Assembly (NCBI RefSeq): GCF_002257705.1 | Contig: NZ_LSLK01000016.1 | Span: 1-9,352 of the forward strand | Reading direction: 5' to 3' | DNA length: 9,352 nt | DNA from: Sporomusa silvacetica DSM 10669 | Lineage (GTDB): Bacteria > Bacillota > Negativicutes > Sporomusales > Sporomusaceae | Part shown: positions 1 through 5,394 of the stretch, one piece after another | How the letters are laid out: each line of letters opens with the position of its first letter | Numbering within the stretch: position 1 is the stretch's first letter | Notes under the pieces: model-generated | Databases searched by the model: none | Told to the model about the DNA's origin: nothing | What the model saw: only the letters and a program-made list of their open reading frames with translations | Program-made: the position numbers and the translations under genes

Positions 1-133
1 CAAAAAGAGATGGATATTTAAGACAGCTTAAAGCAAGTGAAGGGGTATCAATCAGACAAATAGCGCGAATAAGTGGACTTACATTTAACATTGTGGTTAA
101 AGCCTAGGAAACAGTAGAACCGTCCCCTGTATC
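1..133 (+). mobile_element. Right end of a REP-associated-transposase element (copy A, cut by window edge)
   Basis: These bases repeat 4157-4290 almost exactly; the only difference I see is one missing C in a C-run (four C here near 123-126, five in the other copy). They carry the last codons of a Y1-type transposase followed by the element's terminal repeat at 104-133, which begins CTAGGAAACAGTAGAACCG and ends TGTATC. The rest of the element lies upstream of the window. The near identity to copy B suggests recent transposition or gene conversion. It also makes a direct repeat that brackets about 4.15 kb of sequence. Confidence 0.85.
3..107 (+). CDS. REP-associated tyrosine transposase, C-terminal end (partial)
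   Basis: This is the last 34 residues of a Y1/HUH-type transposase, in frame from base 3 to the TAG at 105-107, which lies inside the terminal repeat (CTAG). The visible protein is the C-terminal helix-turn-helix typical of the larger RAYT-like proteins (motif SIRQIARISGLTFNIVVKA). The catalytic HUH domain would be upstream and cannot be judged. The residues are the same as in the C-terminus of the copy ending at 4263. Whether this copy is intact is unknown. Confidence 0.8.
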   Translation, partial: KRDGYLRQLKASEGVSIRQIARISGLTFNIVVKA

Positions 134-153
134 CCTTAACACCGACGTAGTGA

Positions 154-273
154 ATATCCCAAAAGGCAATAGATACCGCTGATGACGAGCGGAAGCGGCG
201 ACTGAAGGTGTTAATGCATTATGCCGACCTACCGCAACGCAATAAGAAGGAACTTAATAAAGATGAAGTGTGA
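154..273 (+). pseudogene. Coding-like remnant, unrecognised
   Basis: An open frame without a credible start runs to TGA at 271-273, preceded by an in-frame TGA at 151-153. The translated piece is highly charged and helix-like (for example DDERKRRLKVLMHYADLP, then QRNKKELNKDEV), which looks more like the tail of a real protein than random sequence. I do not recognise the family. It sits directly after the terminal repeat of copy A, so it may be the 3' end of a gene interrupted by that element. It could also be chance. Confidence 0.3.
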
Positions 274-282
274 CAGAAGCAA

Positions 283-305
283 AGCCAGGGTTAACTACCC
301 TGGCT
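283..305. terminator. Perfect 9-bp stem-loop, terminator-like
   Basis: AGCCAGGGT pairs perfectly with ACCCTGGCT across a 5-base loop. It lies 10 bases after the stop of the coding-like remnant. There is no clear T-tract on either side, so rho-independent termination is only plausible. Confidence 0.5.
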
Positions 306-346
306 CTACTAAACTAGACTTATACCATAGTGTGAGTGAAAATAAG

Positions 347-492
347 GGGTTTTCACATTCCGGGTAGGGTAGACATTTCACGGAAACCCAAAATAAAGAG
401 CTACCATATATAGGTTACACTTCGGGAAATAAACGGGCGAACCAACACTCAACGAGGGGGATTGAATGGCCCTGGTTCACCTGATTATTTCC
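347..492. repeat. Two inverted repeats in the gene-free stretch before the LysR gene
   Basis: The roughly 250 bases from 274 to 523 hold no gene that I can support. Besides the stem-loop at 283-305 there are two inverted repeats. GGGTTTTC at 347-354 pairs with GGAAACCC at 382-389 (one G-T). A 20-base arm at 425-444 pairs with 473-492 with two mismatches and one wobble, across a 28-base loop. The second begins 32 bases beyond the stop of the minus-strand LysR gene and could act as its transcript end. Both could also be remnants of insertion-sequence ends; I could not assign them to a family. Confidence 0.4.
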
Positions 493-523
493 GTCATTCT
501 ATTTAATCTTACTGTTCAATTTT

Positions 524-1393
524 TTAAGGTAGCTTTTCGATATTCGAGATCAAATACTCAATAAAATATTTGCTCGCAATCGGCAAACTATTTTTATCCC
601 TAAATCCGATGGCAATTGTTCTGATAATAGGAGGTTCAACCGGCAGCATGACAATATGATAATTCGTTCGGCGTAGCACAAGCTCTGCCAAAATGCTAAT
701 ACCCAATCCAGCTTCTACCATTGTCATAATAGCATAATCGTCATGGATACAAAATTTTATGTTTGGTTCGAAATTGCAAGCATGAAACGCTTCCATAGGT
801 TCGCTAAAATGACCTTCCTCTAACAAAATAAATGGCTCGTTCACTATTTCATGCAAACTAACCGTACTATGGGAAGCTAATTTATGATTGGTTGGCAGAA
901 CCGCTAACATGCTTCCTTCTTTTATAGTAATTGTATGTAAACCAGTTACGGCAGGTGGAGTGATAAAGCCGAAATCTACGGCCCCAACTTTTATCCACTC
1001 CTGTATAGAACTATAATCTCCCTGATGAAGAATAAACTGCACATTGGGATATAGTGCTTGAAACTCTTTTATTAACTGTGGCATCCAGTGACAGGTAATA
1101 CTTGAAATCGTACCTATGCGGATTACTCCCGTTTCCAAACCTTTTATCTCATTTGCTTTTCCCTGCATGGCTTGATATTGAAGAATGGTTCTTTCAATAA
1201 ATGGGTATAAATCCGCACCCTCTAATGTCAGCTTTACTCCCACACGGGAACGATATAGCAATTTAATAGACAATTCATCTTCTAACGATGAGATCATCTG
1301 GCTCATAGCGGATTGCGTGTATCCAAGGGCTTCCGCTGCCTTGGTAAAGCTCCCAATCTCTACAATTTTTTGAAGTGCAATATATCGATTCAT
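524..1393 (-). CDS. LysR-family transcriptional regulator
   Basis: Predicted LTTR of about 289 residues. An N-terminal winged helix-turn-helix (about residues 1-60, with SFTKAAEALGYTQSAMSQMI) is followed by the linker helix and a LysR effector domain (about 85-285). The frame is open back to a GTG at 1408, but that codon has no spaced ribosome site. The ATG at 1393 starts at the usual LTTR position (MNRYIALQKIVE) with AAGGTG upstream, so I prefer 1393. It diverges from the tRNA-deacylase/EamA/cupin genes, the classic arrangement for an LTTR that controls its neighbour and itself. The effector is unknown. The gene looks intact, unlike two of the three genes it probably controls. Confidence 0.93.
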   Translation of the reverse strand: MNRYIALQKIVEIGSFTKAAEALGYTQSAMSQMISSLEDELSIKLLYRSRVGVKLTLEGADLYPFIERTILQYQAMQGKANEIKGLETGVIRIGTISSITCHWMPQLIKEFQALYPNVQFILHQGDYSSIQEWIKVGAVDFGFITPPAVTGLHTITIKEGSMLAVLPTNHKLASHSTVSLHEIVNEPFILLEEGHFSEPMEAFHACNFEPNIKFCIHDDYAIMTMVEAGLGISILAELVLRRTNYHIVMLPVEPPIIRTIAIGFRDKNSLPIASKYFIEYLISNIEKLP

Positions 1394-1419
1394 AGTTTTA
1401 CAAATCACCTTTTCTAATG

Positions 1420-1477
1420 CTTATATAAGAGATATTTGTTTTACTTATATTAAAGAGCAGTATATACTACATAACAA
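1420..1477. promoter_or_regulatory. Divergent overlapping promoters with a putative LysR operator
   Basis: Plus strand: TTTACT (1440-1445), 17-base spacer, TATACT (1463-1468), serving the gene at 1504. Minus strand: TTGTTA (1477-1472), 17-base spacer, TTTAAT (1454-1449), serving the LysR gene. The two promoters overlap. A perfect palindrome CTTATATAAG (1420-1429) and a second half-site CTTATAT (1444-1450) are spaced 24 bases apart. The second copy covers the plus -35 edge and the minus -10, so a regulator bound there could repress its own gene while acting on the other. The motif assignments are by eye. Confidence 0.5.
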
Positions 1478-1503
1478 CAAAACACAAGAAAAGGTGATGA
1501 AAT

Positions 1504-1980
1504 ATGTCTTTTGAAAAGGTTAAAAAATATTTTGACGGAGTGGGCTTAGGTGAGCGTGTCGTGGAACGGGAACAGATTGGTGCCACAGTGGAACAGGCGG
1601 CGGTGTCGATTGGTTGTGAGCCGGAACGGATTGCAAAAACAATGTCGGTTTTTCTCGATGAAAAAGCTGCTCTGATTGTAATGGCAGGTGATGCTAAAAT
1701 AGATAACACAAAATATAAAGCCTGCTTTCATCAAAAAGCAAAGATGATACCTGGCGAACTGGTAGAAACATATATAGGTCATTTACCGGGCGCGGTTTGT
1801 CCTTTTGCTGTCAACGAAGATGTACGTGTATTTCTGGATGTATCCCTCAAACGCTTCGACATTATATATACGGCTGGAGGCAGCTTAAACAGCACAGTAA
1901 AATTATCTTTAAAAGAGCTTGAAACCCATTCCGCATCTACAGGCTGGATAGATGTGTGCAAGGGATGGTTAGTAAATTAA
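1504..1980 (+). CDS. YbaK/EbsC-type aminoacyl-tRNA deacylase-like protein
   Basis: The 158-residue protein spans the full single-domain length of the YbaK/ProX/EbsC superfamily. Members trans-edit mischarged tRNA (for example Cys-tRNA(Pro) or Ala-tRNA(Pro)) in the cytoplasm. Visible hallmarks are the early lysine region RIAKTM (about residue 43), the GAVCPFAV stretch (about residue 98), and the C-terminal GGSLNSTVKLSLKELE segment, typical of the family's glycine-rich loop and following strand. The ribosome site AAGGTG lies 7 bases before ATG 1504. The TAA at 1978-1980 is followed one base later by the EamA start, so the two are cotranscribed and probably coupled. The exact tRNA substrate cannot be read from sequence. 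Confidence 0.9.
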   Translation: MSFEKVKKYFDGVGLGERVVEREQIGATVEQAAVSIGCEPERIAKTMSVFLDEKAALIVMAGDAKIDNTKYKACFHQKAKMIPGELVETYIGHLPGAVCPFAVNEDVRVFLDVSLKRFDIIYTAGGSLNSTVKLSLKELETHSASTGWIDVCKGWLVN

Positions 1981-1981
1981 A

Positions 1982-2844
1982 ATGAATAGTAAAAAAGCAG
2001 AGCTTCTTATGACGAGCGTATCCCTCGCATGGGGTTCTCTTCCTACCTGCTGATGAAAATAGGACTGGATAGTATCAGCCCATTCAATTTGGTTGCTCTG
2101 CGGTTTGGAATAGCTTTTATTTGTATGGCGCTAATCTTTTTACCCCGCTTTCATGCGCTTTCTGTATCCATTTTGGCAAAAGGCACCTTGATGGGAATAC
2201 TGCTTTTTCTGCTTTTCTCTGGGCTGGTTTATGGTGTCAACCATACGACTGCTTCCACGGCAGGATTTTTAGCTAGTACCACCGTGATAATCGTTCCAAT
2301 CCTGGAGAGTATCTTAAAACGAAGGCTTCCTAACAAGTCTATTATTTTGTGTATTCTTCTGGTCGTCATTGGTCTATATCTTTTGACGGTAAAAGATACC
2401 TTTGCATTGGATAGAGGCTCTTTGTATTGCCTCCTTGCAGCGTTGTTTTACGCAATTTATATCGTTGTATTGGACCGGATCGCGAAGAACGAGGACACGC
2501 TTCTAATTAGTATTATTCAATTAGGGGTAACTTCTCTGTTAGGGGCTTTGTTTATGTTATGCGTTGAAACTCCCTCGCTACCGGAAACACCGATACAATG
2601 GGGTGCAATCATTTGCCTTGGATTGATTTGCAGCGCATACGGTTTTGTTGTCCAGCCTATCGTACAACGCTATACGTCACCCGAAAAAATTGGACTTATC
2701 TTTTCTCTGGAGCCAGTATTCTCTGCGATTTTATCCTACATTTTCCTGCATGAAGTGTTGAATGTAAAAGGCTACATTGGCGCAGCACTTATTTTCTCTG
2801 GTATTGTTCTCTCAAAAATCACAATAACAAAGGCTATTCCCTGA
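1982..2844 (+). pseudogene. EamA/DMT-family transporter with a 2-nt frameshift near the N-terminus
   Basis: Members of this drug/metabolite-transporter family are ten-helix inner-membrane exporters built from two EamA repeats. Translation should start at ATG 1982 (MNSKKAELLMTSVSLAWGS), one base after the upstream stop. That frame ends at TGA 2051-2053, while the rest of the protein continues in another frame (SYLLMKIGLDSISPF) to TGA 2842-2844. Removing a CT from TCTCTTCC near 2034-2041 would join the two into one normal roughly 287-residue protein. The later piece has about nine hydrophobic segments, including ALFYAIYIVVLDRIAKNE and the usual LEPVFSAILSYIFLHE of the second repeat. An internal ATG at 2029 has no good ribosome site and would lose most of helix 1. 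Causes could be a real mutation, a slippage switch or a sequencing error. Confidence 0.85.
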
Positions 2845-2928
2845 AAGGAGGTATCGTCAGGCCAATTACCCTCTCATTGTAGCTTGGGCAAGAAATACCG
2901 CAAAGCATCGGCTGGCTACCGTGCTTTG
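2845..2928 (+). other. Orphan ribosome-binding sequence and stem-loop between transporter and cupin genes
   Basis: A textbook AAGGAGGT sits directly after the transporter stop (2845-2852) but no start codon follows at the right distance. The expected start slot reads CAGG, so a start may have been lost. Further on, CAAAGCA (2901-2907) and CGG (2909-2911) pair with CCG (2919-2921) and TGCTTTG (2922-2928), giving a 10-bp stem with one bulged T and a 7-base loop. There is no T-run after it. This could be an attenuator or a weak terminator before the cupin gene. Confidence 0.4.
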
Positions 2929-2960
2929 AGAGTAAATTTATTGTAGCAAAGGAGAAATAT

Positions 2961-3279
2961 ATGATAACTAAAAAAGAGCAAGCAAAAAAGAGAACATTCA
3001 AAGGCGTATCGCTTGATGTTTTGGCTGTTGGTGAGAAATCAATGGTGGCAAAAATGAATTATGTAAAAGGAAATTATGCATCAACTCATGCTCACCCGAA
3101 TGAACAAAGTGGGTATGTAATCTCCGGTAAGTATCGTTTAAAAACAGAGGCACTTGATGTAGAGCTAAATCCCGGTGATAGTATATTCTATACCTGAAAA
3201 TGTTCCCCACTCATTTGAAGTAATTGAGGGAGGAGAGGTAATAGATGTCTTTACACCGATAAGAGAAGATTATTTATAG
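2961..3279 (+). pseudogene. Single-domain cupin protein with a 1-nt frameshift
   Basis: ATG 2961 has AAAGGAG upstream at good spacing. The first frame encodes 78 residues with the cupin metal/fold motif (STHAHPNEQSGYVISGKY), then the beta-barrel motif ELNPGDS, and then stops at TGA 3195-3197. The next frame continues the same fold without a break: YSIPENVPHSFEVIEGGEV to TAG 3277-3279. One extra A at about 3183 explains the shift; without it the product would be about 105 residues, a normal length for small cupins. Cupins of this kind bind a metal through the His residues and often act as small enzymes or sensors; no substrate can be named. It follows the deacylase and transporter genes on the same strand. 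Confidence 0.85.
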
Positions 3280-3282
3280 ATA

Positions 3283-3389
3283 CGGTTTTAAGGACACGGT
3301 GGTACAAGGAGGGTATCACCGTGATTGCTTATATTCGACACAATTCTTCAACATTCTACTCATCAAAAAAGTTCGGTTTATAAGGACAC
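3283..3389 (+). repeat. Imperfect direct repeat pair (CGGTTTTAAGGACAC)
   Basis: CGGTTTTAAGGACAC at 3283-3297 recurs as CGGTTTATAAGGACAC at 3374-3389, one inserted A apart. The pair brackets about 75 bases just after the cupin stop and just before a duplicated transporter tail. It may mark the ends of a local duplication or of a rearranged insertion. Confidence 0.5.
3295..3323 (+). other. 11-bp hairpin carrying AAGGAGG in its loop
   Basis: CACGGTGGTAC (3295-3305) pairs with GTATCACCGTG (3313-3323), ten Watson-Crick pairs plus one G-U, around the 7-base loop AAGGAGG, which is a consensus anti-16S sequence. No start codon follows at useful distance, so it does not obviously control a downstream gene. 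It could be a transcript-stabilising or ribosome-sequestering structure at the end of the cupin mRNA, or the wreck of a leader. The GGTGGTAC piece is reminiscent of a T-box, but the rest of that element is absent. Confidence 0.45.
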
Positions 3390-3392
3390 ATA

Positions 3393-3473
3393 AGCGTGGT
3401 TGTTCTCTCAAAAATTACAATAACGGTTGCTACTTCTCACGCTGATCGTGCTGTCCAGCCCAACGGTAAATAA
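3393..3473 (+). pseudogene. Orphan C-terminal fragment of an EamA transporter gene
   Basis: Bases 3400-3424 match 2804-2828, the 3' end of the transporter gene upstream, at 24 of 25 positions. The fragment encodes VVVLSKITITVATS in the same sense, the same terminal motif as IVLSKITIT of the upstream copy. The frame then runs on to TAA 3471-3473 with no family resemblance. No body of the gene precedes it: the upstream bases are the repeat and hairpin. It is either a partial duplication or the tail of a second transporter copy lost by deletion. Confidence 0.6.
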
Positions 3474-3540
3474 ATGGATGTAGCAAAAGAGCATCGAATC
3501 CAAAGTACGGCCCTACCATCCAATTGCGGGAACCCAGCAA
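3430..3540 (-). pseudogene. Short coding-like minus-strand fragment, unrecognised
   Basis: Read on the minus strand from TTG 3540 to TAG 3432-3430 this gives 36 residues including WMVGPYFGFDALLLHPFIYR, aromatic-rich and unlike random sequence. No ribosome site precedes any start, so it is most simply the C-terminal remnant of a larger gene cut by the element whose left end is at 3572. It overlaps the read-through part of the plus-strand transporter tail, so at most one of the two is real between 3430 and 3473. I do not know the family. Confidence 0.3.
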
Positions 3541-3571
3541 GGAGGCGTCATTAGTCCGGTTCTTGCGGGTA

Positions 3572-4290
3572 GATACAAAGGGACGGTTCTGGTGTTTCCT
3601 AGCTTTCTATGATATGATAAGAGGAAAAGCGTTAAAGTAGGTGAGTAAAATGCCGCGAACTGCCCGGAAGAAAAGTAATAGCGGAATATATCATATAATG
3701 CTACGAGGAATAAACAGACAAATTATATTTGAGGATGATGAAGATAGAGTTAAGTTTATTGGTATAATTGGAAATACAAACGGTCTGGTCATTTATTTCA
3801 AGATAGATACAAAAGCGAAGTAATCGAAGATGATAGTTATTTATTGTCAGTAGTACGATACATACACCAAAACCCTACCAAAGCAAATATTATGCCTGTT
3901 ATAGGCGAGTATCCATGGAGTAGTTATGGCGAATATATAGGGCATCCTCGCATAGTGGATACAACTTTTGTTCTTGAGATATTTTCGCAAGACATTGAAA
4001 AGGCAAAAGAAATATTTGTGGATTTTATGGATGAGCAAGGAGCAAATTTTTTTGAAATAAAGAACAAACCCAGATTAACGGATGAAGAGGCAAAACAAAT
4101 TGTGAAGCAAGTGTTGGGCAATATAGAGACTAGTGAATTGCAAACTATGGAAAAAACAAAAAGAGATGGATATTTAAGACAGCTTAAAGCAAGTGAAGGG
4201 GTATCAATCAGACAAATAGCGCGAATAAGTGGACTTACATTTAACATTGTGGTTAAAGCCTAGGAAACAGTAGAACCGTCCCCCTGTATC
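3572..4290 (+). mobile_element. REP-associated-transposase element with 31-bp inverted ends (copy B, internally deleted)
   Basis: The left end 3572-3602 and right end 4260-4290 are inverted repeats matching at 27 of 31 positions. They share GATACA / TGTATC outermost, then GGGACGGTTCT / AGAACCGTCCC, then TGTTTCCTAG / CTAGGAAACA. Between them lies one degenerate Y1-type transposase gene. The right 134 bases repeat the window start. Outside the right end, CTGTATC occurs again after three bases (4294-4300), possibly a trace of the target choice. The sequences flanking the two ends do not belong to one gene, so no clean empty site can be reconstructed here. Confidence 0.85.
3650..4263 (+). pseudogene. 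REP-associated tyrosine transposase, catalytic core deleted and frame shifted
   Basis: HUH-superfamily transposases of the Y1 type cut single-stranded DNA through a His-hydrophobic-His motif and a tyrosine. The start is ATG 3650 with AGGTGA five bases upstream. The N-terminus is typical (PRTARKKSNSGIYHIMLRG, then NRQIIFEDDEDRVKFI). At about 3770-3790 the protein jumps from residue ~45 into the later segment SGHLFQDRYKSEVIEDD, in a different frame, leaving out the roughly 45-50 residues that normally carry the NHxH motif. The remainder is conserved: VVRYIHQNPTKANI, YPWSSYGEYIG, and the C-terminal helix-turn-helix ending IVVKA at TAG 4261-4263. Without the HUH motif it cannot catalyse transposition, though the element could move in trans. 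Confidence 0.88.
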
Positions 4291-4292
4291 AC

Positions 4293-4735
4293 TCTGTATC
4301 CTTGGGCGGGTTGGTTAATGGACTAACTTTAAATGATATTCTTTTTGGGGTATCACAATGCCGCAATGAAAAATTAGCAGCGGTATTTTATCGTCTAAAG
4401 TTAATCGAGGCGTATGTCACTGGTATACAAAAAATCATGGACAGTTTCAGGAAGATGTTATTAAGCCTCAGATTGAGTTATCGGATAATGCCTTTAAGAT
4501 TGTTTTGCCCAATCGAAATATAACTTTACCCGCTCATGATGTGAATGATAGCGAGAAGGTCATATTGAAATTAGTGGACAAAAAGAAAGTCATTGGACGT
4601 AAAGATGTCGAAGAGGCACTAGCCATTTCGCAAACTATGGCAGGACGCATTATAAAGCAACTTGTGGATAAGAATATTTTGGTATCGGTCGGGGGCGGAA
4701 GAAACCGGAAATATATTAGATTTCGGGAAGAGTAA
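4293..4735 (+). pseudogene. 3' remnant of an ATP-binding / AlbA-type transcriptional regulator gene
   Basis: The frame enters directly from the element's right end with no start of its own (SVSLGGLVNGLTLNDILFG). It continues with RNEKLAAVFYRLKLIEAY, the hallmark of the GHKL-like C-terminal part of AlbA_2/AAA_4 putative regulators. At 4446-4447 a T appears to be missing from a T-run: the frame switches and the protein resumes as QEDVIKPQIELSDNAFKIVL, ending with a winged-helix segment (about 4550-4710) and TAA 4733-4735. The usual EAYGTGI reads EAYVTGI here. So the gene is 5'-truncated at the element, frameshifted and carries a substitution; it is dead. A TTG at 4302 is in frame but has no ribosome site. 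Confidence 0.8.
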
Positions 4736-4747
4736 CGAGATAAGGCT

Positions 4748-4776
4748 GACCGATTTTTGACCCGATTTTGACCCCG
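4748..4776 (+). repeat. Short tandem repeat (GACC(C)GATTTT) after the regulator remnant
   Basis: GACCGATTTTT, GACCCGATTTT and GACCCCG follow one another without gap, 12 bases after the remnant's stop. The rest of the 4777-5024 interval is AT-rich with a weak 5-bp stem (GAGGG 4894-4898 with CCCTC 4913-4917). I see no gene in it and no convincing promoter, although TTGAAT (4932-4937) and TAAAAT (4953-4958) are a poor candidate for the gene at 5025. Confidence 0.45.
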
Positions 4777-5024
4777 AAATAACCAACAAGGAGTAATAAA
4801 AGATAACGGCAAACGTGATAGCCATTAAGACAAAATCAATAATGCTGAAGAATCTACCACTTTTATAATCAAATGTGTTATATAAGGGGTATAGAGGGCC
4901 GTTCCTGATTGTCCCTCCTCTAACTGTAAAATTGAATTTAAACAGGTTAATATAAAATAGGAAAATAAAAATAGTGAAAGTCAGTTTAGCAAGATTTTAA
5001 TAGTAATAGAACGAGGTGCGTACT

Positions 5025-5324
5025 ATGAGTCTGAAAATAACCCCAGCAGCGCAAAAAATTATCGCTGATCACGGTAACAGCGTCACCGTCAAGTTGGAGA
5101 AACATATTTGTTTTAGTTGAGGCGGAGCTCAGTCGAGAGACTACCCGTCCGTGCGATGGGGCATACCGGAATCGGTTGAAATAGGCGAATACGAAAATAT
5201 GAATATCGACGAAGTGACTGCTTATGTTCATAAAGCAGTCAGTTATCGAACAAACGCCAGAATTGACGCAGTGACCGGAGGAGTTGGTACCAAGCTCATA
5301 TTTTTAGGATTTACCAGGAAGTAA
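5025..5324 (+). CDS. Small selenoprotein (in-frame UGA read as Sec), CC/Se-motif or HesB-like
   Basis: ATG 5025 is preceded by GAGGTG with a 6-base spacer. The frame runs 99 codons to TAA 5322-5324, interrupted only by TGA 5118-5120 at codon 32. Both sides read as one protein: KITPAAQKIIADHGNSVTVK, then H-I-C29-F-S-U32-G-G-A, then SRDYPSVRWGIPESVEIGEY and onward to VGTKLIFLGFTRK. A Cys two residues before the UGA gives a CxxU redox motif, and GG follows it as in short Sec proteins. The ITPAA start recalls HesB/IscA-type proteins, but the cysteines of their C-terminus are absent. A SECIS-like stem-loop lies downstream of the UGA. It stands alone between terminator-like hairpins. The alternative is a nonsense mutation; continued coding character past the UGA argues against that. 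Function is unknown; a thiol/selenol redox or metal role is inferred. Confidence 0.8.
5144..5160 (+). promoter_or_regulatory. Putative bacterial SECIS stem-loop
   Basis: CCCGTC (5144-5149) pairs with GATGGG (5155-5160), five Watson-Crick pairs and one G-U, around the loop CGTGC. The loop starts 29 bases after the UGA, and a G stands in its second position. Both fit the published pattern for bacterial SECIS elements (apical loop roughly 16-37 bases after UGA, G in the first two loop bases). The element lies within the coding sequence, as expected in bacteria. Confidence 0.65.
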
Positions 5325-5394
5325 TAAACAAATCCGCGGCTAGCGCAGTAAATCTCACACATAGTGGGCTTACAAACTGTCCGTCTAGGGTTAG

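Noticed and set aside
341..392. Terminus of an IS21-type insertion sequence (repeated TTTCAC and GGAAACCC)
   Set aside because: No transposase remains nearby and no matching second end is in the window, so the family cannot be supported.
1185..1961. Open frames on the strand opposite the LysR gene and opposite the deacylase gene
   Set aside because: They overlap strong family matches on the other strand and lack ribosome sites; they are shadows.
3290..3330. T-box riboswitch suggested by GGTGGTAC
   Set aside because: The conserved antiterminator bulge sequence continues differently, there is no specifier stem and no terminator with a U-run, and no aminoacyl-tRNA-related gene follows.
5025..5120. 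A separate 31-residue peptide ending at the TGA
   Set aside because: The same frame continues with protein-like sequence for another 67 codons and a SECIS-like stem follows, so readthrough as selenocysteine is the better explanation.
4986..5231. Minus-strand frame across the start of the selenoprotein gene
   Set aside because: No ribosome site, and the plus frame with the UGA has coding features on both sides of that codon.
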